From contig JAHHHQ010000006.1 of the NCBI GenBank assembly GCA_019359285.1, forward strand, positions 1-35,938: 35,938 nucleotides of DNA, given 5' to 3'. This document shows, piece by piece, positions 25,522-33,929 of the stretch. The first letter of the stretch is position 1. Each line of letters opens with the position of its first letter. The DNA is from Nodosilinea sp. WJT8-NPBG4. Its GTDB lineage: Bacteria; Cyanobacteriota; Cyanobacteriia; Phormidesmidales; Phormidesmidaceae. A model generated the notes under the pieces. It ran no database searches and was not told where the DNA came from. It saw only the letters and a list, made by a program, of their open reading frames with translations. A program made the translations under genes and the position numbers.

Positions 25522-26373
25522 GTGGACTTAATCAAAGTCTTTAACACCCGTAATCCGGTCATTGGGGTACTGCACCTGCTGCCCCTGCCGACGTCTCCCC
25601 GCTGGCAGGGAGACTTGCAGGCCGTTGTCGCTCGCGCCGAGCAAGAGGCTACAGCCCTCGCCTCGGGCGGCGTGCACGGCATTATTGTGGAAAATTTTTT
25701 TGACGCCCCCTTTACTAAGGGTGCCGTAGACCCAGCCGTGGTAAGCGCCATGGGTCTGGTGGTGCAGCGCTTGCAGACACTGATTACGGTGCCGATTGGC
25801 ATTAATGTGCTGCGCAACGATGCCCGCAGTGCTTTGGCGATCGCCACCTGCACCGGGGCCGCCTTCATCCGCGTCAACGTGCTCACGGGCGTGATGGCCA
25901 CCGACCAGGGATTGATCGAAGGCTGCGCCCACGATCTGTTGCGCTACCGCAAAGAGCTGGGCAGCTCGGTGCAAATTTTGGCCGATGTGCTGGTCAAGCA
26001 TGCCCGCCCGCTAGGGTCGCCTAACCTCACCACAGCGGTGCAGGAGACTATTCATCGGGGTCTGGCCGACGGCATTATTTTGTCGGGCTGGGCGACGGGC
26101 AGCCCGCCCAGCCTAGAAGATTTAGAACTGGCCAAGGCCGCAGCGGGCGATCGGCCCGTCTTCATTGGTAGCGGTGCTGATGTGGACAACATTGGCACCC
26201 TGATGAAAGCGGCCGACGGCGTGATTGTCGCCAGCTCCCTGAAGCGCCAGGGCGATGTTAACCAGCCCATCGACCCTATTCGGGTGGGGCAGTTTGTGGA
26301 GGCTATGCAGGAAAGTCTGGGAGTCCTGGGGGGCAATCTCACCCTACCGACTATGGTGGCCCCCAAGGGGTGA
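25522..26373 (+). CDS. btpA: BtpA/SgcQ family protein (photosystem I biogenesis)
   Basis: 283 residues, a TIM-barrel-type family. It begins DLIKVFNTRNPVIGVLHLLP and contains GGVHGIIVENFFDAPFTKG, TVPIGINVLRNDARSALAIA, AFIRVNVLTGVMATDQGLIE, and GRPVFIGSG-like (here DRPVFIGSGADVDNIG). In Synechocystis, BtpA is a thylakoid-associated protein needed for stable accumulation of the PSI reaction-centre proteins PsaA/PsaB; the biochemical activity is unknown. The start codon is GTG with no strong Shine-Dalgarno. The family also includes non-photosynthetic SgcQ proteins, but the cyanobacterial setting favours BtpA. A hairpin follows at 26406-26440. Confidence 0.92.
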   Translation: MDLIKVFNTRNPVIGVLHLLPLPTSPRWQGDLQAVVARAEQEATALASGGVHGIIVENFFDAPFTKGAVDPAVVSAMGLVVQRLQTLITVPIGINVLRNDARSALAIATCTGAAFIRVNVLTGVMATDQGLIEGCAHDLLRYRKELGSSVQILADVLVKHARPLGSPNLTTAVQETIHRGLADGIILSGWATGSPPSLEDLELAKAAAGDRPVFIGSGADVDNIGTLMKAADGVIVASSLKRQGDVNQPIDPIRVGQFVEAMQESLGVLGGNLTLPTMVAPKG

Positions 26374-26405
26374 CGGCCTATGCCGGGACTGAGGCATTAA
26401 GATAG

Positions 26406-26440
26406 ACACAAAACGGGCGGCAACCCCCGCTATTTTGTGT
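26406..26440 (+). terminator. Terminator-like hairpin after btpA
   Basis: ACACAAAA (26406-26413) and TTTTGTGT (26433-26440) pair perfectly, with an inner GCGG/CCGC stem, in the gap between btpA and the VKOR gene. The T-run is part of the stem, so the efficiency is uncertain. Confidence 0.6.
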
Positions 26441-26483
26441 TGCTGTAAAGTTTGGGTTAGCTGTTTTGGAAGAGAGGCGCATC

Positions 26484-27404
26484 ATGAGACGTCGTCGTCA
26501 AGAGAGCCGTTGGATTCATCGCTGGTCGCGCTGGCTGGTGGCAGGGATCGCCTTGATCGGTGCTCTGGGCACTGGTTATCTGACCGTTGCTAAGCTGACT
26601 GGCGGGGGAGCCTGCCCCACAGAAGGGTGCGATCGCGTCCTCTCTAGCCCTTGGGGCACCGTATTTGGTTTGCCTCTGACGCTGTTTGGCTGCTTGGCCT
26701 ACGGGACCATGCTGGTGCTGGCCGTTACTCCTCTCTTAGTTAACGTTGATACAAACAAGCCCCTGCGTCAGAAGCTCGAAACCTGGACCTGGCCGCTGAT
26801 GTTTATGCTGGCCTCGGCCATGCTGGTGTTTAGCGGCTATTTGATGACGGTGCTGGCCTTTGAGCTACAGGCAGTTTGCCCCTACTGCATTGGCTCGGCG
26901 CTGTTTGCCCTCTCTATGTTTGTGATTATTTTGTTGGGCAACCGTTGGGATGACCTCGGTCAGATCGCCTTTATCGGCCTGATTGTGGGCGTTGTAACCA
27001 TCATATCTACCCTAGCTGTTTACGCCCCCATTAACGCCGCAGGCAGCCCCAGCAGCGTTGTCGCCGGGCAGGCGGGGCCACCGATTACCACCGCCTCTGG
27101 CCCCGCCGAAGTTGCCCTAGCCAACCACCTCAAAGAGGTCGGCGCTACGATGTATGGCGCTTGGTGGTGCCCCCACTGCCACGAACAAAAGCAGCTGTTT
27201 GGGGCCGAGGCCGCCACAGCAATCAACTATGTAGAGTGTGCAGAAGACGGCCAAAACCCTCAGGTTTCTGTGTGTCGGTCCAAGCCCGAAATCACCGGAT
27301 TCCCCAGTTGGGAGATCAACGGCAAGTTTTATCCGGGCACCCAAAGCTTGGAGAGTCTGGCGGAGCTAACAGACTACAGCGGACCGACGGATTTTCAGCG
27401 CTAG
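26484..27404 (+). CDS. Vitamin K epoxide reductase (VKOR) fused to a thioredoxin-like domain
   Basis: About 306 residues. A VKOR domain with four or five membrane helices has the loop cysteines C44 and C49 (GGGACPTEGCDRVLSS) and the active-site pair CPYC (132-135). A periplasmic or lumenal thioredoxin-like domain then carries WCPHC (C229/C232) in ATMYGAWWCPHCHEQKQLFG and a late cis-Pro segment ITGFPSWEINGKF. In cyanobacteria and plants (LTO1) this fusion oxidises dithiols to disulfides and passes electrons to quinones; plant LTO1 is needed for PSII assembly. The ATG at 26484 has GAGAGG upstream; an upstream TTG at 26466 is less likely. A terminator follows at 27441-27481. Confidence 0.95.
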   Translation: MRRRRQESRWIHRWSRWLVAGIALIGALGTGYLTVAKLTGGGACPTEGCDRVLSSPWGTVFGLPLTLFGCLAYGTMLVLAVTPLLVNVDTNKPLRQKLETWTWPLMFMLASAMLVFSGYLMTVLAFELQAVCPYCIGSALFALSMFVIILLGNRWDDLGQIAFIGLIVGVVTIISTLAVYAPINAAGSPSSVVAGQAGPPITTASGPAEVALANHLKEVGATMYGAWWCPHCHEQKQLFGAEAATAINYVECAEDGQNPQVSVCRSKPEITGFPSWEINGKFYPGTQSLESLAELTDYSGPTDFQR

Positions 27405-27440
27405 AGGCTTGAACTCACCTAAATCGCGCTAGTGCTTTAG

Positions 27441-27481
27441 AACGGCTGGTACCCAAAGATGACCTGGGCACCGGCCGTTTT
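27441..27481 (+). terminator. Rho-independent-type terminator after the VKOR gene
   Basis: AACGGCTGGTACCC (27441-27454) pairs with GGGCACCGGCCGTT (27466-27479), with one G-T pair and one mismatch, followed by a T-run (GTTTTAGG). It lies about 37 bp after the stop. Confidence 0.75.
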
Positions 27482-27556
27482 AGGTTTGACTGTCCACAGC
27501 TCTGCATGGCGACAGGGTTTAATCAAGAGGCGACGGCGTGACGATCTATAAATCCT

Positions 27557-27934
27557 ATGGGCAAATTTAATGCCAAGTATTCTTATCTAGCGGTTTTGTT
27601 GTTTCTGATTGAAGCCTCGATCGCAATTTTTCTGGACGATCGCATCATTCGTCCTCTTGTCGGCGATATCTTGGTCGTCATTCTTATCTACTGTTTCATC
27701 AAAGCCTTTTGGCAGATTCGACCTATCACAGCAGCATTGGGAGTCTTTGCCTTTGCCTGCTTTATTGAAGGTCTGCAATATCTCCAGCTGGTCGACCGCC
27801 TTGAATTGCGCGACAACCGGCTAGTTGCTACCATACTCGGCACCACCTTTGACAGCAAAGACATTCTGGCCTATGCGCTCGGTGCTGCCCTGGTGCTAGT
27901 TGCCGAGTATCGCCCTAGGACGTCTAAGCGATAG
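27557..27934 (+). CDS. DUF2809-type small membrane protein
   Basis: 125 residues with four hydrophobic segments (YLAVLLFLIEASIAIFL, VGDILVVILIYCFIKAFW, ITAALGVFAFACFIEGLQYL, and DILAYALGAALVLVAEY). The pattern fits DUF2809, a small integral membrane family of unknown function: RPLVGDILVVILIYC near the start, FIEGLQYLQLVDRLELRDNR in the middle, and GTTFDSKDILAYALGA near the end. The gene stands alone, 150 bp after the VKOR terminator, and its codon use is slightly more AT-rich than its neighbours. It has no clear Shine-Dalgarno. Confidence 0.85.
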   Translation: MGKFNAKYSYLAVLLFLIEASIAIFLDDRIIRPLVGDILVVILIYCFIKAFWQIRPITAALGVFAFACFIEGLQYLQLVDRLELRDNRLVATILGTTFDSKDILAYALGAALVLVAEYRPRTSKR

Positions 27935-28104
27935 AGTAGATAGGCTTACCAACCGCCGCTGCACAAACGTTACTCAACTTTATTTATTTACTCAAAATAG
28001 TTCCGGGCTGTGCGACCTGTCCCATTCCGGGAATTCTGAGACAGAACCTAGTTGACCATCGAATGACTGGGGGCCGCACAAAATTACTAATGGATTAGAG
28101 AAAC

Positions 28105-28590
28105 ATGCCTAAACGCAGATTACCGCGTGGTGGTGGTACTCAAGTTGCCTTGAGCCCAGAACTAGCAGTGGCCATGATTGGTCTATTTTCAGCGTTTGCC
28201 GATGGTGAAGTGTCTAGCGATGCAGAAGCCTATGCGCTGGGTGAGATGGTCAGCTGCATCGACCTGTATTCTGAATATACGGAGGAAGACTTTGCCGACT
28301 TGGGCGCTGAGATCGGCAGCCTGATCAACGAGGCTGGGGTTGAAGCTGTCGTCTCCCAAGCCATTGAGACGATTAAAGATGAGGGCGTAGAAGAGGCCGC
28401 CTTTATCATTGCGCTAGTAGTGCTCGTTTCAGACGGCGAAGTGCCCGAAGATGAGCAAGAGTTTATCGACGACTTGCGCCAGGCCCTCAGGATTTCTGTC
28501 GAACGAGCCGACGAAATTGTAGGCGAGCTTTTCTCTGAAGTAGAGGAAGAAGAAGCTGAAGAGGAATACGACGAGAGCGAAGAAGAGTAA
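28105..28590 (+). CDS. TerB-like protein with acidic C-terminal tail
   Basis: 161 residues. The helical core has a repeated acidic loop pattern: LFSAFADGEVSSDAEAYALG early and VLVSDGEVPEDEQEFIDDLR late, the two metal-binding-like helical halves of TerB-type (tellurite resistance-related) domains. The last ~20 residues are almost only Glu/Asp with a few Ser/Ala/Tyr. TerB-like proteins are cytosolic and associate with stress responses; the actual function is unknown. A basic N-terminus (MPKRRLPRGGG) contrasts with the acidic remainder. Two palindromes lie directly downstream (28607-28636 and 28669-28718). Confidence 0.75.
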   Translation: MPKRRLPRGGGTQVALSPELAVAMIGLFSAFADGEVSSDAEAYALGEMVSCIDLYSEYTEEDFADLGAEIGSLINEAGVEAVVSQAIETIKDEGVEEAAFIIALVVLVSDGEVPEDEQEFIDDLRQALRISVERADEIVGELFSEVEEEEAEEEYDESEEE

Positions 28591-28606
28591 ATTCTATGCA
28601 ATTCCT

Positions 28607-28636
28607 ATTAATGGCAAAAATTTTTGTGCCATTAAT
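28607..28636. terminator. Hairpin after the TerB-like gene
   Basis: ATTAATGGCA and TGCCATTAAT are perfect 10-bp arms around an A5T5 centre. It starts 17 bp after the TerB-like stop and could be a bidirectional terminator. Confidence 0.6.
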
Positions 28637-28668
28637 CCGGTGCTTCTAACCTCAAATAGCGTACTTAG

Positions 28669-28718
28669 GGTGGGCATTGGGCGTGATGGCGTATAGCTTT
28701 CCAAGCCAAATGCCCACC
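28669..28718. terminator. Second hairpin between the convergent genes
   Basis: GGTGGGCATTGG and CCAAATGCCCACC form a ~12-bp stem with one bulge and a ~25-bp loop. It lies between the TerB-like gene and the convergent small secreted-protein gene and could terminate the latter. Confidence 0.5.
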
Positions 28719-28745
28719 AGTCTTATCTCCCTGAAGCAGATGCTT

Positions 28746-29144
28746 CTATTTCTCTTGGGAGTTAGTTATTGTTTCTATAATCTCGTTCTCTTCAGTAATC
28801 TCACTGAGGTTGAGTTTATCTTTGATTAATTCACCTGCTGAGCTGCTAGATTTCTTGTCTGCATCAGCAGCGGCAGCGGCGTCAGTAGCAGCTTTATTTT
28901 GCCATTCTCGGCGCTGCTCTCGCATTTCGCTGAGTTTTTCTTCAGGAATAATTGGCTCTGCACCTTTAGATTCTGCTTGAGCAGCAAAGCGAGACGATGC
29001 TGCTAAGGCTACCAACGAGCTAGGGGCAGGATTTGCCAAAGCTGCTGTTTGGGAAAAGCCAAACAGTGCAACCACAGCCACAAGCAGCACTGCAAGGCGC
29101 TTGACAGTCATTTTTAATGAGACATAAAGCTTACGAGTTGCCAT
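28746..29144 (-). CDS. Small secreted protein of unknown function
   Basis: 132 residues. The N-terminus has a basic region and a hydrophobic core (RLAVLLVAVVALFGFSQTAA) with a likely Sec cleavage site at ALA-NPAP (~38). The mature part is charged and helical (EEKLSEMREQRREWQNKAAT, then an Ala/Asp/Lys/Ser-rich run) and ends DKLNLSEITEENEIIETITN. I recognise no family. The ATG at 29142-29144 has AAGGA about eight bases upstream, and an internal ATG at 29111 lacks one, so the longer signal peptide is favoured. The mature part is relatively AT-rich. Confidence 0.75.
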   Translation of the reverse strand: MATRKLYVSLKMTVKRLAVLLVAVVALFGFSQTAALANPAPSSLVALAASSRFAAQAESKGAEPIIPEEKLSEMREQRREWQNKAATDAAAAADADKKSSSSAGELIKDKLNLSEITEENEIIETITNSQEK

Positions 29145-29514
29145 GCTTTTATCCTTCTAAAAACAGAAATAAGATTTGTGGTAAGTACCGCTGAGCTACA
29201 GATTTTTTCTACTAAAAGAACGCATCTGATAACTCTAGAAAAGGCAATCAGTCAGTCGCCAAGCTCACAGCTAATGACTTCCTAGATGTGAGTAGCGTAA
29301 GTAAAAATACGGCCTCTAACGTCTTCCTCAAGATAGAAACGGGGCAGAAGAACGACTGAGTAATGCTGAATTAACCTGGCAGGCAGCAGACATCGATCTG
29401 CCCAAAATCGCCAGTTGTGGGGAATGTTGCAACTCTTTAGACCGTTTCTACAGTACTGATGCCAAAGGGTTTACTCTCTTCATCTCCCTTTGCGCATAGG
29501 ATGCGTCTTTAGCA
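29145..29514. other. Intergenic region upstream of the small secreted-protein gene
   Basis: 370 bp lacking an ORF with coding character. It should hold the promoter of the small secreted gene and the 3' region of the CapA-family gene. No clear hairpin with a T-tract is visible. Confidence 0.6.
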
Positions 29515-31137
29515 TCACTGGGGCCCGATGTAACCTAGGTCGTCAATTTCTAGAGGCGTATCGGGAAAGTCGCGCTGGGTGAACTGGCGCACCAGCACCA
29601 CGCCGCCAAAGTGGTCATCGAGGTAGGGGACGCCGTTGCGATCGAGGGCGACAGGGATGATGCGCCCGCTAACGAAGTTGCCCTGGGCATCGAGGTCGGT
29701 TTGCAGAATCAGCGAGGTGCCCAAGGGGCCAACGGTAGAGAGGCTGCGGTAGCCGAGGAAATTTCCGAGAGAATAGGCAATCAGCTTGTTGTTGTACAGC
29801 TCGATCGCTCTGGGAACGTGGGGCCCATGGCCCAGCACCAGATCGGCTCCGTGGTCAACAACGGCGCGGGAGAAGCGGACGACATTGCCGCGATTTTCGG
29901 AGTAGAACAGCTCGTCTTGATCGCGAGTGACGGTGGCATCGGTGCCCTCTTTGCCGGCGTGGAAGGAGACGACGACGATATCGGCTTGGGCACTGGCGGT
30001 CTCTACTAGGGCGATCGCAGTCTCTATATCCTGCACCTGGTTGTGCTCTTGATAGTTGCTAAAGCCAATGAACGCCACGGTTTGCCCCTGAGCCTCGACG
30101 TACAAAATTTCGTCTTTGCGGCCTACGGCCTTCATACCCGCCGCTTCGATGTGGGCGATGGTATCGGTAAAGCCCTGCTCAAAGAAATCCATGGAGTGGT
30201 TGTTGGCCACGCTCAGAACGTCAAACCCGGCCTCTTTGAGCACGCTGGCGTACCAGGGCGGCGTGCGAAAAGCGAAGGTATTGGCGCTGCCGGTGTCTTT
30301 GGCGCTGCTGGGCACTTCGGTGAGGGTGCTTTCAAAATTGCCGAAGGTGATATCGGCTTCGCCCAGGTGGTGTTGAATGCTGCCAAACAGGTATTGCCAG
30401 TCGTCGGGCAGGCGGTAGCGCTGGTAGTCAGTACCGGGAATGATGTCGCCCACGGCTTTGATGGTTAGAGCCACGGGGGGCGCTAGGTCGGGGAGCGCCA
30501 AGGCAGCGGGCGCTGCTGGAAGCATGGGCTCGATCGCCTGAGCCACAGCGTCTGCCCCAGGGGCGAGATTCGCCGCAGCGGCGGGTTGTGACTGGGTAGG
30601 GCTAGACCCACGCTGCTGTTCGTAACGCCATTGGGTAACCCCAGCGGCCAGGCCAAACCCGAGCACCATCACCAAGGGCAACGCTCTCCATCGCCAGCGG
30701 TGAGGACTAGAGGCTGCTGGCGATGGCACTAATTTCACTGAGCTGCGATCGCTGGGCGCGATACCCGCAGCCCGCCCATCTTCCGACGGCTCATCGGCAA
30801 AGACGGTGACTGGAGGCGTTGGGGCAACGGCATCTAGGCTAAAGACCTGCTGCCAGCGGTGTTCTAGGGGGCGATCGGTGCCATCCACCACCTTGAGTTC
30901 GGCGATGTCTGGTAGAGCGAGGGCCGTCACTACGGCGTGAATGCGATCGAGATGCTGGGGCAGCCCATCGCGGTGAGGGGTAGTGAGCAGCACGTAGAGG
31001 GTGCGATCGCGCCGAGAAACCTCTACTCGCAGCGCTGGAGCGTCCAGGGCAGTGGTGAGCAGATCGGCGATCGCGGCCATGTTGCCCCGCTGGCCCTGGG
31101 GCCATGAAGACAGTTGGGTCAGGTCGGGAATAGTCAC
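29515..31137 (-). CDS. CapA-family protein with N-terminal cyanobacterial domain and membrane anchor
   Basis: 540 residues. Residues 1-~100 form a small alpha/beta domain (ALRVEVSRRDRTLYVLLTTP, IHAVVTALALPDIAELKVVD) resembling an N-terminal module found before various cyanobacterial proteins. A linker and one membrane helix (~152-169, ALPLVMVLGFGLAAGVTQ) follow. Residues ~220-540 are a PGA_cap (CapA) metallophosphatase-like domain: IKAVGDIIPGTDYQRY, ADITFGNFESTLTE, DVLSVANNHSMDFFEQGF, DIVVVSFHAGKE, and DLVLGHGPHVPRAIELYNNK. CapA proteins act in poly-gamma-glutamate export, but many bacterial homologues have unknown roles, and no capB/capC lies nearby. The start is GTG with a weak Shine-Dalgarno. 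Confidence 0.9.
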   Translation of the reverse strand: MTIPDLTQLSSWPQGQRGNMAAIADLLTTALDAPALRVEVSRRDRTLYVLLTTPHRDGLPQHLDRIHAVVTALALPDIAELKVVDGTDRPLEHRWQQVFSLDAVAPTPPVTVFADEPSEDGRAAGIAPSDRSSVKLVPSPAASSPHRWRWRALPLVMVLGFGLAAGVTQWRYEQQRGSSPTQSQPAAAANLAPGADAVAQAIEPMLPAAPAALALPDLAPPVALTIKAVGDIIPGTDYQRYRLPDDWQYLFGSIQHHLGEADITFGNFESTLTEVPSSAKDTGSANTFAFRTPPWYASVLKEAGFDVLSVANNHSMDFFEQGFTDTIAHIEAAGMKAVGRKDEILYVEAQGQTVAFIGFSNYQEHNQVQDIETAIALVETASAQADIVVVSFHAGKEGTDATVTRDQDELFYSENRGNVVRFSRAVVDHGADLVLGHGPHVPRAIELYNNKLIAYSLGNFLGYRSLSTVGPLGTSLILQTDLDAQGNFVSGRIIPVALDRNGVPYLDDHFGGVVLVRQFTQRDFPDTPLEIDDLGYIGPQ

Positions 31138-31357
31138 AAATGAAAGGTATCCAGGCTCCGAAGCTGATGCAAATCATATCGTCAGAGCAAATCGAATTGC
31201 TAGAAGGAAAGTCAATTCTGTCCGGACTAGATGACCTCAACAGCGGTCACAACAACACAGTAGGTGCATTCATTGCTAATCGCGATCGCCTCAACCCACC
31301 CAACAAAAGCAGGCTTAGAGTTCCCTAAAGGGCATCTAGCACCAGAGTTACCCTTGC

Positions 31358-33058
31358 CTACCGAGACTCCAGCACTCCGCCAAAGCTAGAGCCCACAATC
31401 CGAGGCTGCCCATCTTGCATTTGCACCGTGAACGATCGCTGTTCTCGTTGGGTAGAGCCATCGGGGTAAACATAGGTGTTCTCGCCCACAAAATTAATGC
31501 TGTCTGCGGTTTGCCCCGTCACCCGCAGATTCTCAACCGAAACGCGATCGAATTGCGCAAAAAAGCCGGGATCAAACTGCTGCGCTAAAGGGGCGCTAAA
31601 TTGCGATCGCGCCGCCTCCCAAGATTTACTCGAGACATGGCTATACAGGGTTGCTACCGTCGCCTGGGCCGCTTCGGGCGTTAACTCGCCACCCTCTGGC
31701 GGTGGTGGAGCCGGCTCTTCAGGTTCTACAACCTCTTCTTCTGGCGCATCGGCCACCTCTGGCTCTGGGGCAGTGGGTGCCTCAGGCTCGGCCTCAGCCG
31801 ATTCAGCAGCAGCATCGGAGGGTGCAGCAGGCGCTTCTGCTTCGGGCTCAGGTTCAACGACTGTGGGCTCAGCTTCGGCAGGCGCATCAACGGAGGGAGC
31901 TGTAGCCACCGCCGAGGTTTCGTCTTCTGGGGTAGAAGAGGCTGAGCGCCACGCCTGCCAGCCGAGCAGACCGGCGATCGCCACCATAGACACCGCCAAA
32001 GCCCCTGCCGCCAAGGGCAACCAGTTGACTGACGACGGCTCTTGCCGCCGCACCGGCACCTTAGCTGCTGGCACTTGGGCCGCTGGCACCTGGGCTGCTG
32101 TCAGCTGAGTTCGTTCTCGCCGCCGCCCTACCGCTACCGTGGCGACAGTGGTGCGAGGAGTCTGTCCCTGGGGCGTCGGCGCCGCTGGCACATACCTACT
32201 CAAGGCCGAGGGCAAATTCCTCAGAGCAGCCAGAGCCTCGCCGGCGGTGGTATAGCGGGTGCGAAAGTCGTAGCGCACCATCACCTCCAACACATCCAGC
32301 AGAGCAGGATTGGCCTGGGGCGCATAGTGCTGCCACGCCAGCTCACCGCTGCGGGGGTCGGGATGCAGCTCAGTCGGCGGGTAGCCAGTTAGGGCCTGAA
32401 TGCCCAAGATGCCGACGGCATAGATATCGCTGCTGAACTGGGGTCGCCCGGCCACCTGTTCACTGGGCATGTACCCCTGGGTGCCGATGGAAATGGTATG
32501 GCTGAGGCCAGCCCGCAGGGCGGTGGCTTGGGCACTCACCTGCTTTACCGCACCAAAGTCAATCAGCACAATGCGGCGATCGCTGGCGCGGCGGATCAAA
32601 TTTGAGGGCTTAATATCGCGATGGATCACCCCATGGGAATGCACAAAGGCCAAAATCCCGAGCAGCTCGCCCAGAAATGCGGCGACCTGGGCCTCGGTCC
32701 AGGGGGTGCCCAACTCCTCTACCAGAGAGTGACCTTCGATCAACTCCTGGGCCAGGTAAAACTCTTGCCCTTCCTCAAAGTGGGCCAGCAGTCCCGGAAT
32801 TTGGGGGTGCGTCCCTAGCTTGTAGAGGGTCTGGGCTTCAGTATCAAACAGCCGTCGCGCTGTTTGCAGTTCTTCAGCAGTGGTCACCTGGGGCTTGAGC
32901 TGCTTCACCACGCACAGCGGATGTCCCGGCAGGTGCAGGTCTTGGGCGCTAAAGGTTTGACCAAATCCCCCCGAGCCCAAGGGTTGCACGAGCCGATAGC
33001 GGCCCCCTAGCAGTCTAGATTCTGGCGGAAGGTTGGGAAACGAAGCGGTCATAGCCAT
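31358..33058 (-). CDS. Transmembrane Ser/Thr protein kinase (Hanks type)
   Basis: About 566 residues. The kinase domain (~20-285) has the glycine loop GSGGFG, Lys52 in CVVKQL, catalytic HRDIKPSN (146-153), DFG (167-169) and GTQGYMPSEQ in place of APE. A basic and Pro/Val/Ala linker leads to one membrane helix (WLPLAAGALAVSMVAIAGLL, ~345-365). Then come ~100 residues dominated by Ala, Glu, Pro and Val, and an extracytoplasmic domain (~455-566; ATVATLYSHVSSKSWEAARS, YVYPDGSTQREQRSFTVQMQ) that looks like an NTF2/IMS-type fold. It probably senses periplasmic signals and phosphorylates cytosolic targets. The start could be TTG 33064, ATG 33058 or ATG 33052. Confidence 0.93.
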   Translation of the reverse strand: MAMTASFPNLPPESRLLGGRYRLVQPLGSGGFGQTFSAQDLHLPGHPLCVVKQLKPQVTTAEELQTARRLFDTEAQTLYKLGTHPQIPGLLAHFEEGQEFYLAQELIEGHSLVEELGTPWTEAQVAAFLGELLGILAFVHSHGVIHRDIKPSNLIRRASDRRIVLIDFGAVKQVSAQATALRAGLSHTISIGTQGYMPSEQVAGRPQFSSDIYAVGILGIQALTGYPPTELHPDPRSGELAWQHYAPQANPALLDVLEVMVRYDFRTRYTTAGEALAALRNLPSALSRYVPAAPTPQGQTPRTTVATVAVGRRRERTQLTAAQVPAAQVPAAKVPVRRQEPSSVNWLPLAAGALAVSMVAIAGLLGWQAWRSASSTPEDETSAVATAPSVDAPAEAEPTVVEPEPEAEAPAAPSDAAAESAEAEPEAPTAPEPEVADAPEEEVVEPEEPAPPPPEGGELTPEAAQATVATLYSHVSSKSWEAARSQFSAPLAQQFDPGFFAQFDRVSVENLRVTGQTADSINFVGENTYVYPDGSTQREQRSFTVQMQDGQPRIVGSSFGGVLESR

Positions 33059-33929
33059 GGGCAAGTGACGTTTGAACTATTAGACGACAATCTAGCAGGT
33101 GCCGTTAACCCCCCTTAGGGTAGCGCTCAGCTGCACAGAAATACAGCGATGGCTATAGATGCCGACTTGGCCAATTTTAGGGTGACGCACTAGGCCAGCA
33201 GCAGGTTCCTGGAGAAGAATAATCGGAGTTAAACCTTGAGAACTGCCAAACATGGTCAAAAACTCGCAAGAATCGGGGCAGAAGGCCGGATCCCCTAGTT
33301 CTTTATTAAAGAGCAAGAATGATTTACTAGCATGCCGCCTATGAGCTATGAACAGATGTGCACAGGCGATCGCAGCAGTCAGTCAATCTTACTCTTTGCG
33401 TCGAAGACATCTACGCTATAACTTTGCGCCGTCAAAAGTGACTTCAATACCATATTTTGGAGCCGAAGAAAGAATCTTACATTTCTCCTTTTGGCTCTTT
33501 TAGCAGCTAAATGCCTCTGGCTATCTGCTTTATAGCAGCGATCGCATTTTTCAATCCATAAAAAATTTTGGAACCTAGGCTGTTCAGCATTTTGCTATAG
33601 ACTACCCTTTGATCACTCCAAAAGCATTAATATCAGACGAAATTTGGATCCAGAAGCTGTTGACTTTGCGCAAAACTAGCGACTTGTCATTACATCTGAA
33701 ATGAAATCAGTTGTGTGTTAGCTCAACCTAAAGTTTTGGGTAATCTCTGCCTTGAGTAAGCGGCAATTCTCACGATTTTGTGAATGGCTTCCTGCTGTTA
33801 GCGAATGTTGAGGTTGTCAACTTACTCGGCTCGTCAACGCATTGACTAAAACCACAAGTTTCAGCAGCGCGCAAGACTTGCAATATTTCTTCACCTGTGA
33901 TTTTTGCGCGATCGCACATAGATTTCAAC
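33059..33929. other. Long non-coding stretch between kinase and L,D-transpeptidase
   Basis: About 870 bp without a convincing gene. It is more AT-rich than the rest of the window. A 74-codon frame at 33092-33316 (minus) is open but has a TTG start and no Shine-Dalgarno. HIP1 sites occur at about 33367, 33540 and 33908. It may hold the kinase and transpeptidase promoters and decayed sequence. Confidence 0.6.

Noticed and set aside
31140..31328. 62-codon plus-strand frame upstream of the CapA gene
   Set aside because: No Shine-Dalgarno, no recognisable features, and it lies where the CapA promoter is expected.
31476..32108. Ser/Ala/Gly-rich open frame antisense to the kinase linker
   Set aside because: It is the complement of the Ala/Glu/Pro-rich linker, which is low-complexity; not a separate gene.
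33092..33316. 74-codon minus-strand frame just upstream of the kinase gene
   Set aside because: TTG start without a ribosome-binding site; some segments look protein-like, so it may be decayed, but the support is too weak to call a gene.
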